The notes: generated by a model from the letters alone, not told the origin. A DNA stretch of 8,581 bases from JBDRMN01 sp043812055 (GCA_043812055.1 JBDRMN010000051.1:1-8581), one strand, 5' to 3'; shown: positions 1 through 6,016, counted from the first letter of the stretch. Translations and numbers: made by a program.

Positions 1-284
1 ATAAATACAACTATTACAGAAAACACGGTGGATTTGGTATGAATCGCCTTACTCCTATTCAGAAACTAATCTCTACCTGGCTACAATTACTTGGTCAAGC
101 TGAAGTTAAAAAGGTAACTGGAATTCTGCAACAGTACATAACTTGCAACTGGTTTCCCAGATTGCTAAAATCCCCCCTTAAATTTGTCAATTTAGCTTTG
201 GGTCTTAGACAAGCGAAAGTACTGAGCGGCTTAACGGAAATTGAAACTGAGACTTGCAATTCTGTACAAATCCTTTACTCTTAG
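1..284 (+). CDS. Integrase/transposase, C-terminal fragment (cut by the window edge)
   Basis: The frame is open from position 3 and continues upstream of the window, so the ATG at 39 is probably internal. Codons 3-74 read KYNYYRKHGG followed by FGMNRLTPIQKL. This matches the end of the DDE integrase core (rve-type, as in IS3/IS481 transposases), where a YN-x-x-RxH segment is followed by a TPxxKL motif. The catalytic residues lie to the left and cannot be seen. About 70 residues follow TPIQKL, which is longer than the usual short tail. That tail spans a C-run (about 170-180) like one half of a common palindromic repeat, so the last part may be read-through beyond the true IS sequence. No terminal inverted repeat could be recognised. 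It is followed by an unrelated regulator gene. The family call is fairly safe; whether the element is intact is unknown. Confidence 0.6.
   Translation, partial: KYNYYRKHGGFGMNRLTPIQKLISTWLQLLGQAEVKKVTGILQQYITCNWFPRLLKSPLKFVNLALGLRQAKVLSGLTEIETETCNSVQILYS
241..270 (+). promoter_or_regulatory. Possible sigma70-type promoter for the winged-helix regulator
   Basis: TTGAAA (241-246) and TACAAA (265-270) are separated by 18 nt, a five-of-six and four-of-six match to the bacterial -35 and -10 boxes. Transcription would begin near 277, about 33 nt before the ATG at 310. The boxes overlap the end of the transposase frame. The match is weak enough to occur by chance. Confidence 0.25.
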
Positions 285-309
285 CTTCCTGATTAATTAA
301 CCCTCAATC

Positions 310-897
310 ATGCTTTTGAAACCTTTCTTCGGATCACGTACGCGCGTGAAACTAATGGGGCTCTTTCTCTTACACCCCAAGAGTGAGTTTTTTATCCGGG
401 AAATTACGCGGAAACTGTCCGAACAGATTAACTCGGTGAGGCGCGAGCTCAATAATCTGAGGAAAGTAGGCTTACTCAAAACCCGTTCCCGTAACAGAAA
501 AAAATACTATTACATCAATTCCGAATTCGCCCTTCTGGAAGAATTCCAGAATATTTTTGCCAAAGTTTCCAATCCTCAGGATGAAATCGTAAAATCCGTG
601 AGCAATCTGGGCAAGGTTGATCTCCTCCTCTTCTCCGGTCAGTTCGTCGGATCCGATAGCTCAGGAGTAGATATGTTTATCGTAGGTGATGTGAATAAGG
701 AGGATTTGAAAAAGTATCTTGAAGAAGAACTATCTGCTTTGAAGGTGAAATTCACAGTGATGAGCCGAGCGGATTTTCTTTATCGTTTGGACTGCAAGGA
801 TAAGTTTGTCTTGGAGATGCTGGATAAGAATGAAAAGATGGTTCCGATTAACAATCTCAAGAAGTATATCGAGGTACGGACGAAAACGCGCAAATAG
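310..897 (+). CDS. Winged-helix transcriptional regulator with C-terminal nucleotidyltransferase-like domain
   Basis: The protein has 195 residues. Residues 5-72 look like an ArsR/MarR-type winged helix-turn-helix: FFIREITRKL (27-36) and the following helix ending at RKVGLL (51-56) fit a helix-turn-helix, and the basic stretch RSRNRKKYYYIN (59-70) fits the beta-wing. Residues about 100-175 resemble a degenerate nucleotidyltransferase (MNT/Pol-beta-like) fold: FSGQFVGSDSSGVDMFIVGD has a GS and one D, but the usual GSxxxG-DxD acidic pair is not clear, so catalysis is doubtful. Proteins of this architecture are widespread in CPR bacteria and archaea, with unknown targets. The start is the ATG at 310, with no Shine-Dalgarno; the sequence just upstream is C-rich. 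The gene sits 69 nt before rplS in the same orientation. A DNA-binding role is likely; what it regulates cannot be told from the sequence. Confidence 0.75.
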   Translation: MLLKPFFGSRTRVKLMGLFLLHPKSEFFIREITRKLSEQINSVRRELNNLRKVGLLKTRSRNRKKYYYINSEFALLEEFQNIFAKVSNPQDEIVKSVSNLGKVDLLLFSGQFVGSDSSGVDMFIVGDVNKEDLKKYLEEELSALKVKFTVMSRADFLYRLDCKDKFVLEMLDKNEKMVPINNLKKYIEVRTKTRK

Positions 898-925
898 TTA
901 CGAGTTGCGAGTTACCAGTTGCCAG
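896..925 (+). repeat. Iterated GAGTT/CAGTT word between the regulator gene and rplS
   Basis: Immediately after the TAG stop, the sequence repeats an approximately 7-10 nt word (AGTTACG, AGTTGCG, AGTTACC, AGTTGCC) four times with small changes. It is one of several junctions in this window that carry a locally repeated word. Its function is unknown; it lies in the leader or spacer upstream of rplS. Confidence 0.6.
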
Positions 926-966
926 TAAGGGTGTTTGTTGATAGACTCGCGCAGCTATTTTTTCAG

Positions 967-1482
967 ATGAATCAAACTTTACTTCAGCACGTGGGGAATC
1001 AAAGTGCCCGCAAGGTCACTCCGGAAATCCGGGCAGGTATGACTGTGCGGGTTTCGCAAAAAATCAAAGAAGGCGACAAAGAGCGCACTCAGGATTTCGA
1101 GGGTTTGGTGATCGCCGTGAATGGCGGCAAGGGTATCAGTGGTACGTTTACGGTTCGCAAGATTGTCGGCGGGATTGGCGTGGAAAAAGTTCTCCCTTTG
1201 CACGGCAAAACAATCACGAAGATCAACGTCATCAAGCAGGCGAATGTGCGGAAAAGCAAACTGTATTACATGCGGGGGTTGCGCGGGAAGGCAGCGCGGA
1301 TGCAGGAGGAACATGTTCAAAAAATTATTCACGAAGAAACGATAGAGAAGGTTGCTAAGGATAGTAAGGATGCTAAGGTTGCTAAGGATACTGAGGATGG
1401 GGAAGCTGGTGCGAAAGATGAGAAGGAGGAAACTAAAAAAGAGGAGAAACCCGCTAAAAAAGAAGAAGCCAAGAAAGAATAG
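967..1482 (+). CDS. rplS: Large-subunit ribosomal protein bL19
   Basis: bL19 binds 23S rRNA and helps form the bridge between the 30S and 50S subunits. Translated from the ATG at 967 the protein has 171 residues. Residues 1-111 match the family end to end: RAGMTVRVSQKIKEGDKERTQ is split across 22-42, then DFEGLVIAV (43-51), the GTFTVRKI strand (59-66), and KLYYMRGLRGKAARM (98-112). I chose 967 because MNQTLLQHV is the usual L19 N-terminus; an upstream in-frame TTG (919) and GTG (931) would add residues from the repeat region. No Shine-Dalgarno precedes it. Typical L19 is about 115 residues; here a tail of about 60 residues rich in Lys, Glu and Asp follows (112-171), including a duplicated KVAKD. 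rplS often sits beside trmD and rpsP; neither is in this window. Confidence 0.95.
   Translation: MNQTLLQHVGNQSARKVTPEIRAGMTVRVSQKIKEGDKERTQDFEGLVIAVNGGKGISGTFTVRKIVGGIGVEKVLPLHGKTITKINVIKQANVRKSKLYYMRGLRGKAARMQEEHVQKIIHEETIEKVAKDSKDAKVAKDTEDGEAGAKDEKEETKKEEKPAKKEEAKKE
1351..1390 (+). repeat. rplS: Direct repeat inside the rplS 3' tail
   Basis: The 13-mer GTTGCTAAGGATA occurs at 1351-1363 and again at 1378-1390, 27 nt (nine codons) apart and in frame, with the related GTAAGGAT and GCTAAGG between. It encodes the repeated KVAKD of the charged L19 tail. Because the spacing is a multiple of three, the duplication preserves the frame. Confidence 0.7.
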
Positions 1483-1485
1483 TTC

Positions 1486-1586
1486 AGTCTTTGAGTCTTT
1501 AAGTCCTTGAGTCTTTAAGTGTTTGGGTGAGCGGTGTTTGTCGACACTTAAAGACCAAAAGACATAAAGACTTAGTGACTCAAAAG
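1486..1586. terminator. Bidirectional hairpin region between convergent rplS and atpG
   Basis: A perfect 12-bp inverted repeat pairs GTCTTTAAGTGT (1511-1522) with its complement at 1544-1555, with a 21-nt loop. Further out, TTTGAGTC (1490-1497) pairs with GACTCAAA (1577-1584), and TAAGTC-type words add imperfect pairing between. Together they could fold into one long stem of about 100 nt. It lies exactly between two converging genes (rplS stop at 1482, atpG stop at 1630), which fits a shared terminator, but no long T-run follows on either strand, so termination is inferred from position and structure. The stem is built from several copies of the word AGTCTTTAAGTC. Confidence 0.5.
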
Positions 1587-1629
1587 CCGGCCCCTAAAAT
1601 CTGAAACCTAACTGTTTCCCAGAATCTGG

Positions 1630-2439
1630 CTAGCTTTCTGCTAGAGCTTCGACCCCACCAACAATTTCGAGAAGCTCAGTCGTAATTCCCGCCTGACGGG
1701 CTTTATTCATTTCGAGCGTGAGGGTGTTGATCAGCTCACCGGCGTTTTCGCTGGCGGATTTCATTGCCACCATGCGAGCAGATTGTTCGCTGGCATTACT
1801 TTCGAGGACGCTTTGGTAAACGATGGTTTCGAGGTAGCGGGGAAGGATGCGTTCGAAGACTTCCTCACCGCTAGGCTCAAAGAGATATTCAACCTGCGAA
1901 GCAATCCGGTCTTCCCTTGTCTCGGCTTCGGGAGCAGTAAAAGGGAGGAGTACTTTCTCGGTGATGCGTTGGGTCATCGTGTTGACGAAGTGGTTGTAAA
2001 GCAAGATGACCTCGTCGAACTCTTTATTCAAAAATCCGTTGGTAGCAATCCTGGTGATGGGGGCCGTCGCCAGGAAGTCAGGTTTGTCGGATAGCCCCTC
2101 AAACTCAGCAATCACGTTCTCGCCGATATGTTTACAAAATTGCATGCCCTTTCTACCGACAGCAACAATGGCTCGCACCTGTCCGGGTTGAAGCTCGCGC
2201 TTTAGCAGATGGCGGGAAATATTCGAATTGAACGCACCACAAAGTCCGCGGTCGGTCGTGAAGAAGAGGAAGAGGATTTTCCTCGGTTCTTCTCGCGTTT
2301 CGAAAAAAGGATGCTGCAAAGTTCCCCCGGAACGTCTGACCAGATTCTCAATCAGTCTGGCCAGTTCCTCCGCATAGGGCCGACCAGAGAGTGCCGCGTC
2401 TTGGGCCTTTTTCATTTTGCTCGCAGCAACCATCTCCAT
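1630..2439 (-). CDS. atpG: ATP synthase gamma subunit (F1 rotor shaft); start codon uncertain
   Basis: Gamma is the central rotor shaft of F1, coupling the c-ring to the catalytic head. From the ATG at 2439 the protein has 269 residues: MEMVAASKMKKAQ at the N-terminus, TTDRGLCGAFNSNI in the middle, and the C-terminal helix NKARQAGITTELLEIVGG, all hallmark gamma segments. The homology does not begin at that ATG: the same frame reads AISLLDLRRRL-KSINSTQKITKA from 2508 to 2440, the standard gamma N-terminus that precedes MEMV. No ATG, GTG or TTG exists between an in-frame TAA (2524-2526) and 2439. The given end is therefore the first usable codon, not necessarily the true start; a non-standard start near 2505-2514 would give about 293 residues. 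It is the last gene of the cluster, without atpD or atpC after it. Confidence 0.93.
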   Translation of the reverse strand: MEMVAASKMKKAQDAALSGRPYAEELARLIENLVRRSGGTLQHPFFETREEPRKILFLFFTTDRGLCGAFNSNISRHLLKRELQPGQVRAIVAVGRKGMQFCKHIGENVIAEFEGLSDKPDFLATAPITRIATNGFLNKEFDEVILLYNHFVNTMTQRITEKVLLPFTAPEAETREDRIASQVEYLFEPSGEEVFERILPRYLETIVYQSVLESNASEQSARMVAMKSASENAGELINTLTLEMNKARQAGITTELLEIVGGVEALAES

Positions 2440-2511
2440 GGCTTTGGTGATTTTTTGCGTGGAGTTAATGGACTTTAAACGTCTGCGAAGGTCTAAGAGA
2501 GAGATAGCTTT

Positions 2512-2590
2512 TAAATTAAGTAGTTATTTAGTTATTTGTGCGGGGCGTAGATCGTTAATTCGTTAGTTCGTTATTTCGTGCGGAGCACCA
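2512..2590. repeat. Iterated TAGTTATTT/CGTTATTT words, left flank of the four-helix-bundle gene
   Basis: This spacer between atpG and the four-helix-bundle gene is built from near-identical words: TAGTTATT copies at 2521-2536, then CGTTAATTCGTTAG and TTCGTTATTTCGT. GTTATTTGTGCGGGGC (2531-2546) recurs as GTTATTTCGTGCGGAGC (2570-2586), with one insertion and one substitution. Two segments recur inverted on the other side of the neighbouring gene: 2552-2565 matches 2976-2989 (14 bp) and 2567-2579 matches 2986-2998 (13 bp). Confidence 0.7.
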
Positions 2591-2595
2591 ACCCG

Positions 2596-2970
2596 TTAAT
2601 TTGCGCGGTAAGGGGAGCGGATTAGAGCGTTGATCATTTGGGCTACGCGGGTGAATTTTTCAATGTAATTTTTGCAACGTTCGGAGGTGATTAGTTTTTG
2701 CTTCCGCATGCGTTCGATCCAGACTTCGCTTTCTGCATTTGAACCTCGGGCAACGTTTAGAAAGTAGATAAATTCTTTTTTGGTCTTGCGGGCGAATCCT
2801 TCCGCAATGTTGGCTCCGATCGAACCGACCGAGCTGATAGCTTGGTCACCGATTACCCACGCGATCTTGTTTTTGGGTAGCTTGCGATAGTCCTCGCAAA
2901 TCATCCCAAACAACTCTTCTGCTAGCTGCCAAACTTCTAGTTCACGATAGCTTCTAATTTTGGCGTTCAC
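2596..2970 (-). CDS. Four-helix-bundle protein (23S rRNA intervening-sequence / S23 type)
   Basis: The protein has 124 residues from a GTG at 2970; an in-frame TAA lies a few codons upstream and no ATG is available. It matches the four-helix-bundle family (TIGR02436/PF05635): YRELEVWQLAEELF at 8-21, then IGDQAISSVGSIGANIAEGFAR (about 40-61), and EFIYFLNVARGSNAESE (about 66-82). The family was first found encoded in intervening sequences of 23S rRNA genes and also includes the accessory protein (Avd) of diversity-generating retroelements. Most stand-alone members have no known function. Here there is no rRNA gene and no reverse transcriptase nearby: it sits between atpA (42 nt upstream) and atpG, in the same orientation. 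Short word repeats in opposite orientation flank it. A role in ATP synthase assembly is possible but nothing in the sequence supports it; a late insertion is the simpler reading. Confidence 0.88.
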   Translation of the reverse strand: MNAKIRSYRELEVWQLAEELFGMICEDYRKLPKNKIAWVIGDQAISSVGSIGANIAEGFARKTKKEFIYFLNVARGSNAESEVWIERMRKQKLITSERCKNYIEKFTRVAQMINALIRSPYRAN

Positions 2971-3003
2971 CCGATTAACGAATTAACGAAATAACGAAGG
3001 ACG
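2971..3003. repeat. Iterated TAACGAA words, right flank of the four-helix-bundle gene
   Basis: The 42-nt spacer between atpA and the four-helix-bundle gene is almost entirely made of GATTAACGAA, TTAACGAA, ATAACGAA and GGACGAAA units. It contains the inverted partners of the words on the other side of the gene (2976-2989 against 2552-2565; 2986-2998 against 2567-2579). Confidence 0.7.
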
Positions 3004-3012
3004 AAAATCTAA

Positions 3013-4581
3013 CTAGGATTCAGAATCTTTATCTTCACTTTCCTCTTTTTCAGTTGCTTCCGGCTTCGGAGCAGCAGGCTGCCAGCCTTTCTTAAAGTCC
3101 TCCAACGCCTTTGTAAATTCTTTACTTAGCTTCTCGTCCAGTTCTCCCGCGGCCTCAATGTCTTTCTCCAGCTTGGCGTAGTTAATGTGCATGAATTCAT
3201 AGAGATCGTTTTCAAACTTCTGAACTTCTTCGACAGCGGTGTCATCGAGGAAGCCTTCATTGGCAGCGAAGATGATTTCCACCTGGTTCACGACAGTCAG
3301 CGGTTTGTACTGGGATTGCTTCAGAATTTCCACGATACGTTTACCGCGCTCGATCTGCTGCTTGGTCGCTTCATCGAGATCACTACCGATCTGGGCGAAA
3401 GCCTCGAGCTCGCGGAACTGAGCGAGACTGAGACGGAGATTCCCCGAGACCTTTTTCATTGCCTTGATCTGGGCGGCGCCACCGACACGGCTAACCGAGA
3501 GACCGGCATTCACCGCTGGTCGGATGCCTTTGTAAAAAAGATCCGCCTCGAGATAAATCTGTCCATCGGTGATCGAAATTACGTTAGTCGGAATGTAGGC
3601 AGTCACATCGTTGGCCTGGGTCTCGATGATCGGCAAAGCCGTGATTGAGCCACCCCCGAGTTTGTCATTCATCCTCACTGCCCGTTCCAGCAAACGGGAA
3701 TGCAGGTAAAAGATGTCTCCCGGATAGGCCTCACGTCCGGGTGGTCGGCGCAGGAGTAGGGAAATCTGACGGTAAGCCGCTGCGTGTTTGCTGAGGTCGT
3801 CGTAAACGATCAAAACATCCTTCCCGGCATCGCGAAACTCCTCGGACATCGTCACGCCGACGAAGGGAGCGAGGAACTGGAAAGAGGCCGGGTCACTCGC
3901 GTTGGCCGCGACAACGATAGTGTGATCCATAGCTCCGTACTCTTCGAACTTGGTCACAATCTTCGCGACAGTCGAGGCTTTCTGCCCGATAGCGACATAG
4001 ACACAGATGCAATTCTTACCTTTTTGGTTGATGATGGTATCCACCGCGATCGCAGTCTTGCCGGTCTGCCGGTCGCCGATGATGAGCTCACGCTGACCGC
4101 GGCCGATCGGAATCATCGAGTCAATCGCTTTGAGTCCGGTCTGCAGCGGCGTGTTTACCGGCTGGCGCTCGATGATACCCGGGGCGACCACCTCGACCAG
4201 GCGACTTTTTTTCGTGGCAATCTTGCCCTTGCCGTCGAGGGGCTGGCCGAGAGTATTGACGACACGGCCGATTAAAGCTTCGCCAACACCTGCCTCCATG
4301 ATGCGGCCGGTGGTTTTTACCTCTGTGCCTTCGACAAGCTCTGGATTCTCATTGAGGAGCATCACACCGACAGTGTCTTCCTCGAGGTTGAGGACCACGC
4401 CCATCTTGCCTCCGGGGAATTCCACCATCTCGGCCATGGTGGCGCCAGAAAGTCCGTGGACTTTGGCGATACCATCACCGACTTCGATGACGGTGCCGAC
4501 ATTGGCTTTCTCGGTCGGAGCTTTGAAGTCCTTGATCTGCTGAACGAGGACTGAGCTGATTTCTGAGGCGTTGAGCTTCAT
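3013..4581 (-). CDS. atpA: ATP synthase alpha subunit (F1)
   Basis: Alpha alternates with beta in the F1 hexamer, binds nucleotide non-catalytically and supplies the arginine finger to the catalytic beta sites. The 522-residue protein is full length. The P-loop GDRQTGKT is at 169-176, the Walker B segment LIVYDDL at 257-263, the signature RRPPGREAYPGDIFYLHSR at 278-296, and the arginine finger R365 in LSVSRVGG. The beta-barrel domain covers about 25-95 and the C-terminal helical domain about 380-500. The last 20 or so residues form an acidic and Lys-rich tail (PEATEKEESEDKDSES) beyond the normal end. It starts at the ATG at 4581, 35 nt after atpH, with no Shine-Dalgarno visible. Its usual partner beta is not encoded in the window. 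Confidence 0.98.
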   Translation of the reverse strand: MKLNASEISSVLVQQIKDFKAPTEKANVGTVIEVGDGIAKVHGLSGATMAEMVEFPGGKMGVVLNLEEDTVGVMLLNENPELVEGTEVKTTGRIMEAGVGEALIGRVVNTLGQPLDGKGKIATKKSRLVEVVAPGIIERQPVNTPLQTGLKAIDSMIPIGRGQRELIIGDRQTGKTAIAVDTIINQKGKNCICVYVAIGQKASTVAKIVTKFEEYGAMDHTIVVAANASDPASFQFLAPFVGVTMSEEFRDAGKDVLIVYDDLSKHAAAYRQISLLLRRPPGREAYPGDIFYLHSRLLERAVRMNDKLGGGSITALPIIETQANDVTAYIPTNVISITDGQIYLEADLFYKGIRPAVNAGLSVSRVGGAAQIKAMKKVSGNLRLSLAQFRELEAFAQIGSDLDEATKQQIERGKRIVEILKQSQYKPLTVVNQVEIIFAANEGFLDDTAVEEVQKFENDLYEFMHINYAKLEKDIEAAGELDEKLSKEFTKALEDFKKGWQPAAPKPEATEKEESEDKDSES

Positions 4582-4585
4582 GGAA

Positions 4586-4614
4586 AGTAAAAATTATAAA
4601 GTAAAAAATGTAAA
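4586..4614. repeat. AAGTAAAAA words between atpH and atpA
   Basis: The short atpH-atpA spacer repeats AAAGTAAAAA, ATAAAGTAAAAAA and TGTAAATTTTA, giving two clear copies and one degenerate copy of an approximately 10-nt A-rich word. It could simply be an A/T-rich leader, but the repetition resembles that at the other junctions. Confidence 0.45.
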
Positions 4615-4616
4615 TT

Positions 4617-5141
4617 TTAACCCAATGTTTGTCCGAGCTTTTGTAGTTTGCCGGCGAGGCTGAGGTCGATCACTTCATCTCCGAGCAGCACTTTCACACC
4701 GCCGAGTAATCTTGGATTCTCTGATGTTTCGATCGCGACCTCTTTACCGGTCATTTTTTGCAGCGCTGCGATGAGGTCTTGGATCTGGGCCTCCTCGAGA
4801 GGAGTGGCCGACTCAACCTTGGCCGTGACGAGTCCGGCGGTCTCGGCGACGACGGCTCGGAAACTTTCGGCAATTTCAGTGATGGCACGGACCTTGCCGT
4901 TCTTGATAACTAGTTTTAGGAAGTTACGGGATGCTTTATTTAGCTGCCCGAATGCTTTATCAATCAATTGGTCCTTTTGTGCTACGGTCACCTCCGGGCT
5001 GGTCAAAAAGGATTGAGCCTCCGCTTGGACCAAAACTTCCGCAACTATGTCTAGATCGTCGGCTACTTTTTTTAGATCTTCCACTTGCTCACCGGTAGCC
5101 AGTAGAAGAGCGCGGGCATAACGGAGAGAAATTTTAGTCAT
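4617..5141 (-). CDS. atpH: ATP synthase delta subunit (F1 peripheral stalk)
   Basis: Delta caps the F1 head and ties it to the b-subunit stator. The 174-residue length is normal. Residues 1-20 (MTKISLRYARALL) are the standard delta N-terminus, an N-terminal helical domain spans about 1-105, and the C-terminal domain has ESATPLEEAQIQDL followed by NPRLLGGVKVLLGDEVIDLSLAGKL, the conserved end of the family. Its ATG overlaps the atpF stop by four bases (ATGA at 5138-5141), which points to translational coupling and equal or nearly equal synthesis of b and delta. No separate ribosome binding site is visible. Confidence 0.95.
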   Translation of the reverse strand: MTKISLRYARALLLATGEQVEDLKKVADDLDIVAEVLVQAEAQSFLTSPEVTVAQKDQLIDKAFGQLNKASRNFLKLVIKNGKVRAITEIAESFRAVVAETAGLVTAKVESATPLEEAQIQDLIAALQKMTGKEVAIETSENPRLLGGVKVLLGDEVIDLSLAGKLQKLGQTLG

Positions 5142-5641
5142 TTAATTGTTTCAATTTCGGTTACTGCTTCGGCAACAAGCTTTTCCTGATCGCGCACCTG
5201 CACCTCACGGCCAAGAAGCTTCTCTGTGGCCAGAATCACAATCTTCGCCACTTCACTCTGAATCTGTTTCGCGGCGTCGTCGCGCTCTTTGGCAATTACC
5301 ATACGACCTTCTTCCACGATCTTGCCGACTTTCTGCTTTGCACTCTCGACCATACGCACTTCCAGGTCAGCAGCCGACTCCTTACTGGCGTTAATAATCT
5401 CCTGAGACTTTTGCTGGACCTTCTTCAATTCTCTCTGAGTGAGTTCTTCAACTCGGGCTAGCTTATCCTCCACCAATTGGGAGTGTTCTTCAGCTTTTTG
5501 AATCCGCTCTTTGCGCTCGTCGAGCAGTTTGAGTACGGGTTTATAGACGAGGAAGGTTAGAATTCCGAGTAAAACAAAAAAGTTCACTGCTTGCGCGAGC
5601 ATCACCGCCGGATCGATACCAAGACTGTTTAAAATTTCCAT
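5138..5641 (-). CDS. atpF: ATP synthase subunit b (Fo stator)
   Basis: Subunit b is the stator that links membrane subunit a to delta and alpha. The protein has 167 residues: a short external N-terminus, one membrane helix at about 12-33 (VMLAQAVNFFVLLGILTFLVY), the conserved KPVLKLLDERKERIQKAE segment, and then a long charged coiled coil to the end (about 45-160). There is a single b gene, so a homodimer is expected rather than the b/b' pair of phototrophs. The ATG at 5641 is preceded on its own strand by a C-rich tract (TCCCCCCTC) instead of a Shine-Dalgarno. The 147 nt upstream, back to atpE, hold two strong hairpins. Confidence 0.96.
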   Translation of the reverse strand: MEILNSLGIDPAVMLAQAVNFFVLLGILTFLVYKPVLKLLDERKERIQKAEEHSQLVEDKLARVEELTQRELKKVQQKSQEIINASKESAADLEVRMVESAKQKVGKIVEEGRMVIAKERDDAAKQIQSEVAKIVILATEKLLGREVQVRDQEKLVAEAVTEIETIK

Positions 5642-5678
5642 GAGGGGGGATTGTTCTAGTTGTTCCAGATGTTCTATC

Positions 5679-5693
5679 TCCGCCTGCGGCGGA
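5679..5693. repeat. Hairpin TCCGCC-TGC-GGCGGA in the atpE-atpF spacer
   Basis: A perfect 6-bp GC-rich stem with a 3-nt loop lies within the atp transcript, downstream of atpE and about 40 nt before the atpF start. No T-run follows on the minus strand, so it is not a standard terminator; an RNA-stability or processing role is possible. Confidence 0.6.
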
Positions 5694-5746
5694 TTGTTCT
5701 ACCGCTTCGCTTGTCGGTTTACATTTAGAACAGTTAGAACAAGCGA

Positions 5747-5763
5747 GTCCCGCGAAGCGGGAC
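5747..5763. repeat. Hairpin GTCCCGC-GAA-GCGGGAC downstream of atpE
   Basis: A perfect 7-bp stem with a GAA triloop begins 25 nt after the atpE stop codon (5789) in the direction of transcription. It is stable and lies where a hairpin could protect the upstream atpE message from 3' exonucleases or attenuate transcription into atpF. Without a U-tract it is unlikely to terminate fully. Confidence 0.6.
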
Positions 5764-5788
5764 GAGCGATCAAACATCTCGAACAGTA

Positions 5789-6016
5789 TTAAACGAACTT
5801 GAGGATCAGGGCAACTACGAGAGCGTAGATGGCGACGGCCTCAGCGAAAGCGATCGCGAGGATCATCGCAGCCTGGACCTTACCGGCTGCCTCCGGGTTG
5901 CGACCGATGGCCTCCACACCTTTGCTGCCGATACTTCCGATCGCGAGAGAGGGGAAGATGGCACCGAAAGCGATGGTTCCTGCCACCGCGAGGAGCTTTA
6001 CTGTTTCTGTATCCAT
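5789..6016 (-). CDS. atpE: ATP synthase subunit c (Fo rotor ring)
   Basis: Subunit c forms the ion-driven ring. The 75-residue protein has two membrane helices (about 7-29 and 50-73) joined by the polar loop GRNPEAAGK (38-46), whose R39, N40 and P41 contact gamma and epsilon. The ion-binding carboxylate is E59 in the second helix (FAEAVAIYALV). Aligned on the loop, the position of the Na+-ligand Gln in Ilyobacter-type c is I26, and the Ser/Thr after the Glu is A60, so a proton ring is predicted. P22 is conserved, but the first-helix glycine motif is weak (SLAIGSIG rather than repeated GxG). It lies between atpB (77 nt) and atpF (147 nt), the latter spacer carrying hairpins. Confidence 0.97.
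   Translation of the reverse strand: MDTETVKLLAVAGTIAFGAIFPSLAIGSIGSKGVEAIGRNPEAAGKVQAAMILAIAFAEAVAIYALVVALILKFV

Larger units (their letters stand above)
5651..5780. repeat. GTTCTA/TAGAAC words in the atpE-atpF spacer
   Basis: The spacer contains repeated GTTCTA and GTTC words in its left half (about 5653, 5662, 5671, 5696) and their complements TAGAAC or GAAC in its right half (about 5727, 5735, 5771). GTTCTAGTTGTTC near 5653 and GAACAGTTAGAAC near 5729 are inverted copies with two mismatches. CGCTTGT (about 5708) and ACAAGCG (about 5739) add another inverted pair. The whole spacer could fold on itself with two smaller hairpins embedded. Confidence 0.6.

Noticed and set aside
935..961. Promoter TTGTTG/TATTTT before rplS
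   Set aside because: The spacer is only 15 nt, the -10 is weak, and the start codon would follow almost at once.
919..966. TTG at 919 as the rplS start
   Set aside because: It adds 16 residues encoded partly by the repeat words; L19 proteins normally begin as at the ATG at 967.
979..1345. Open frames 979-1332 (minus) and 1121-1345 (plus) over rplS
   Set aside because: They overlap the clear L19 frame and match no family; shadows of a real gene.
2596..2970. Diversity-generating retroelement accessory (Avd) role for the four-helix-bundle protein
   Set aside because: No reverse transcriptase, template repeat or variable repeat is present in the window.
5541..5777. 78-residue minus-strand frame through the atpE-atpF spacer
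   Set aside because: It overlaps atpF in another frame and is translated from hairpin sequence.
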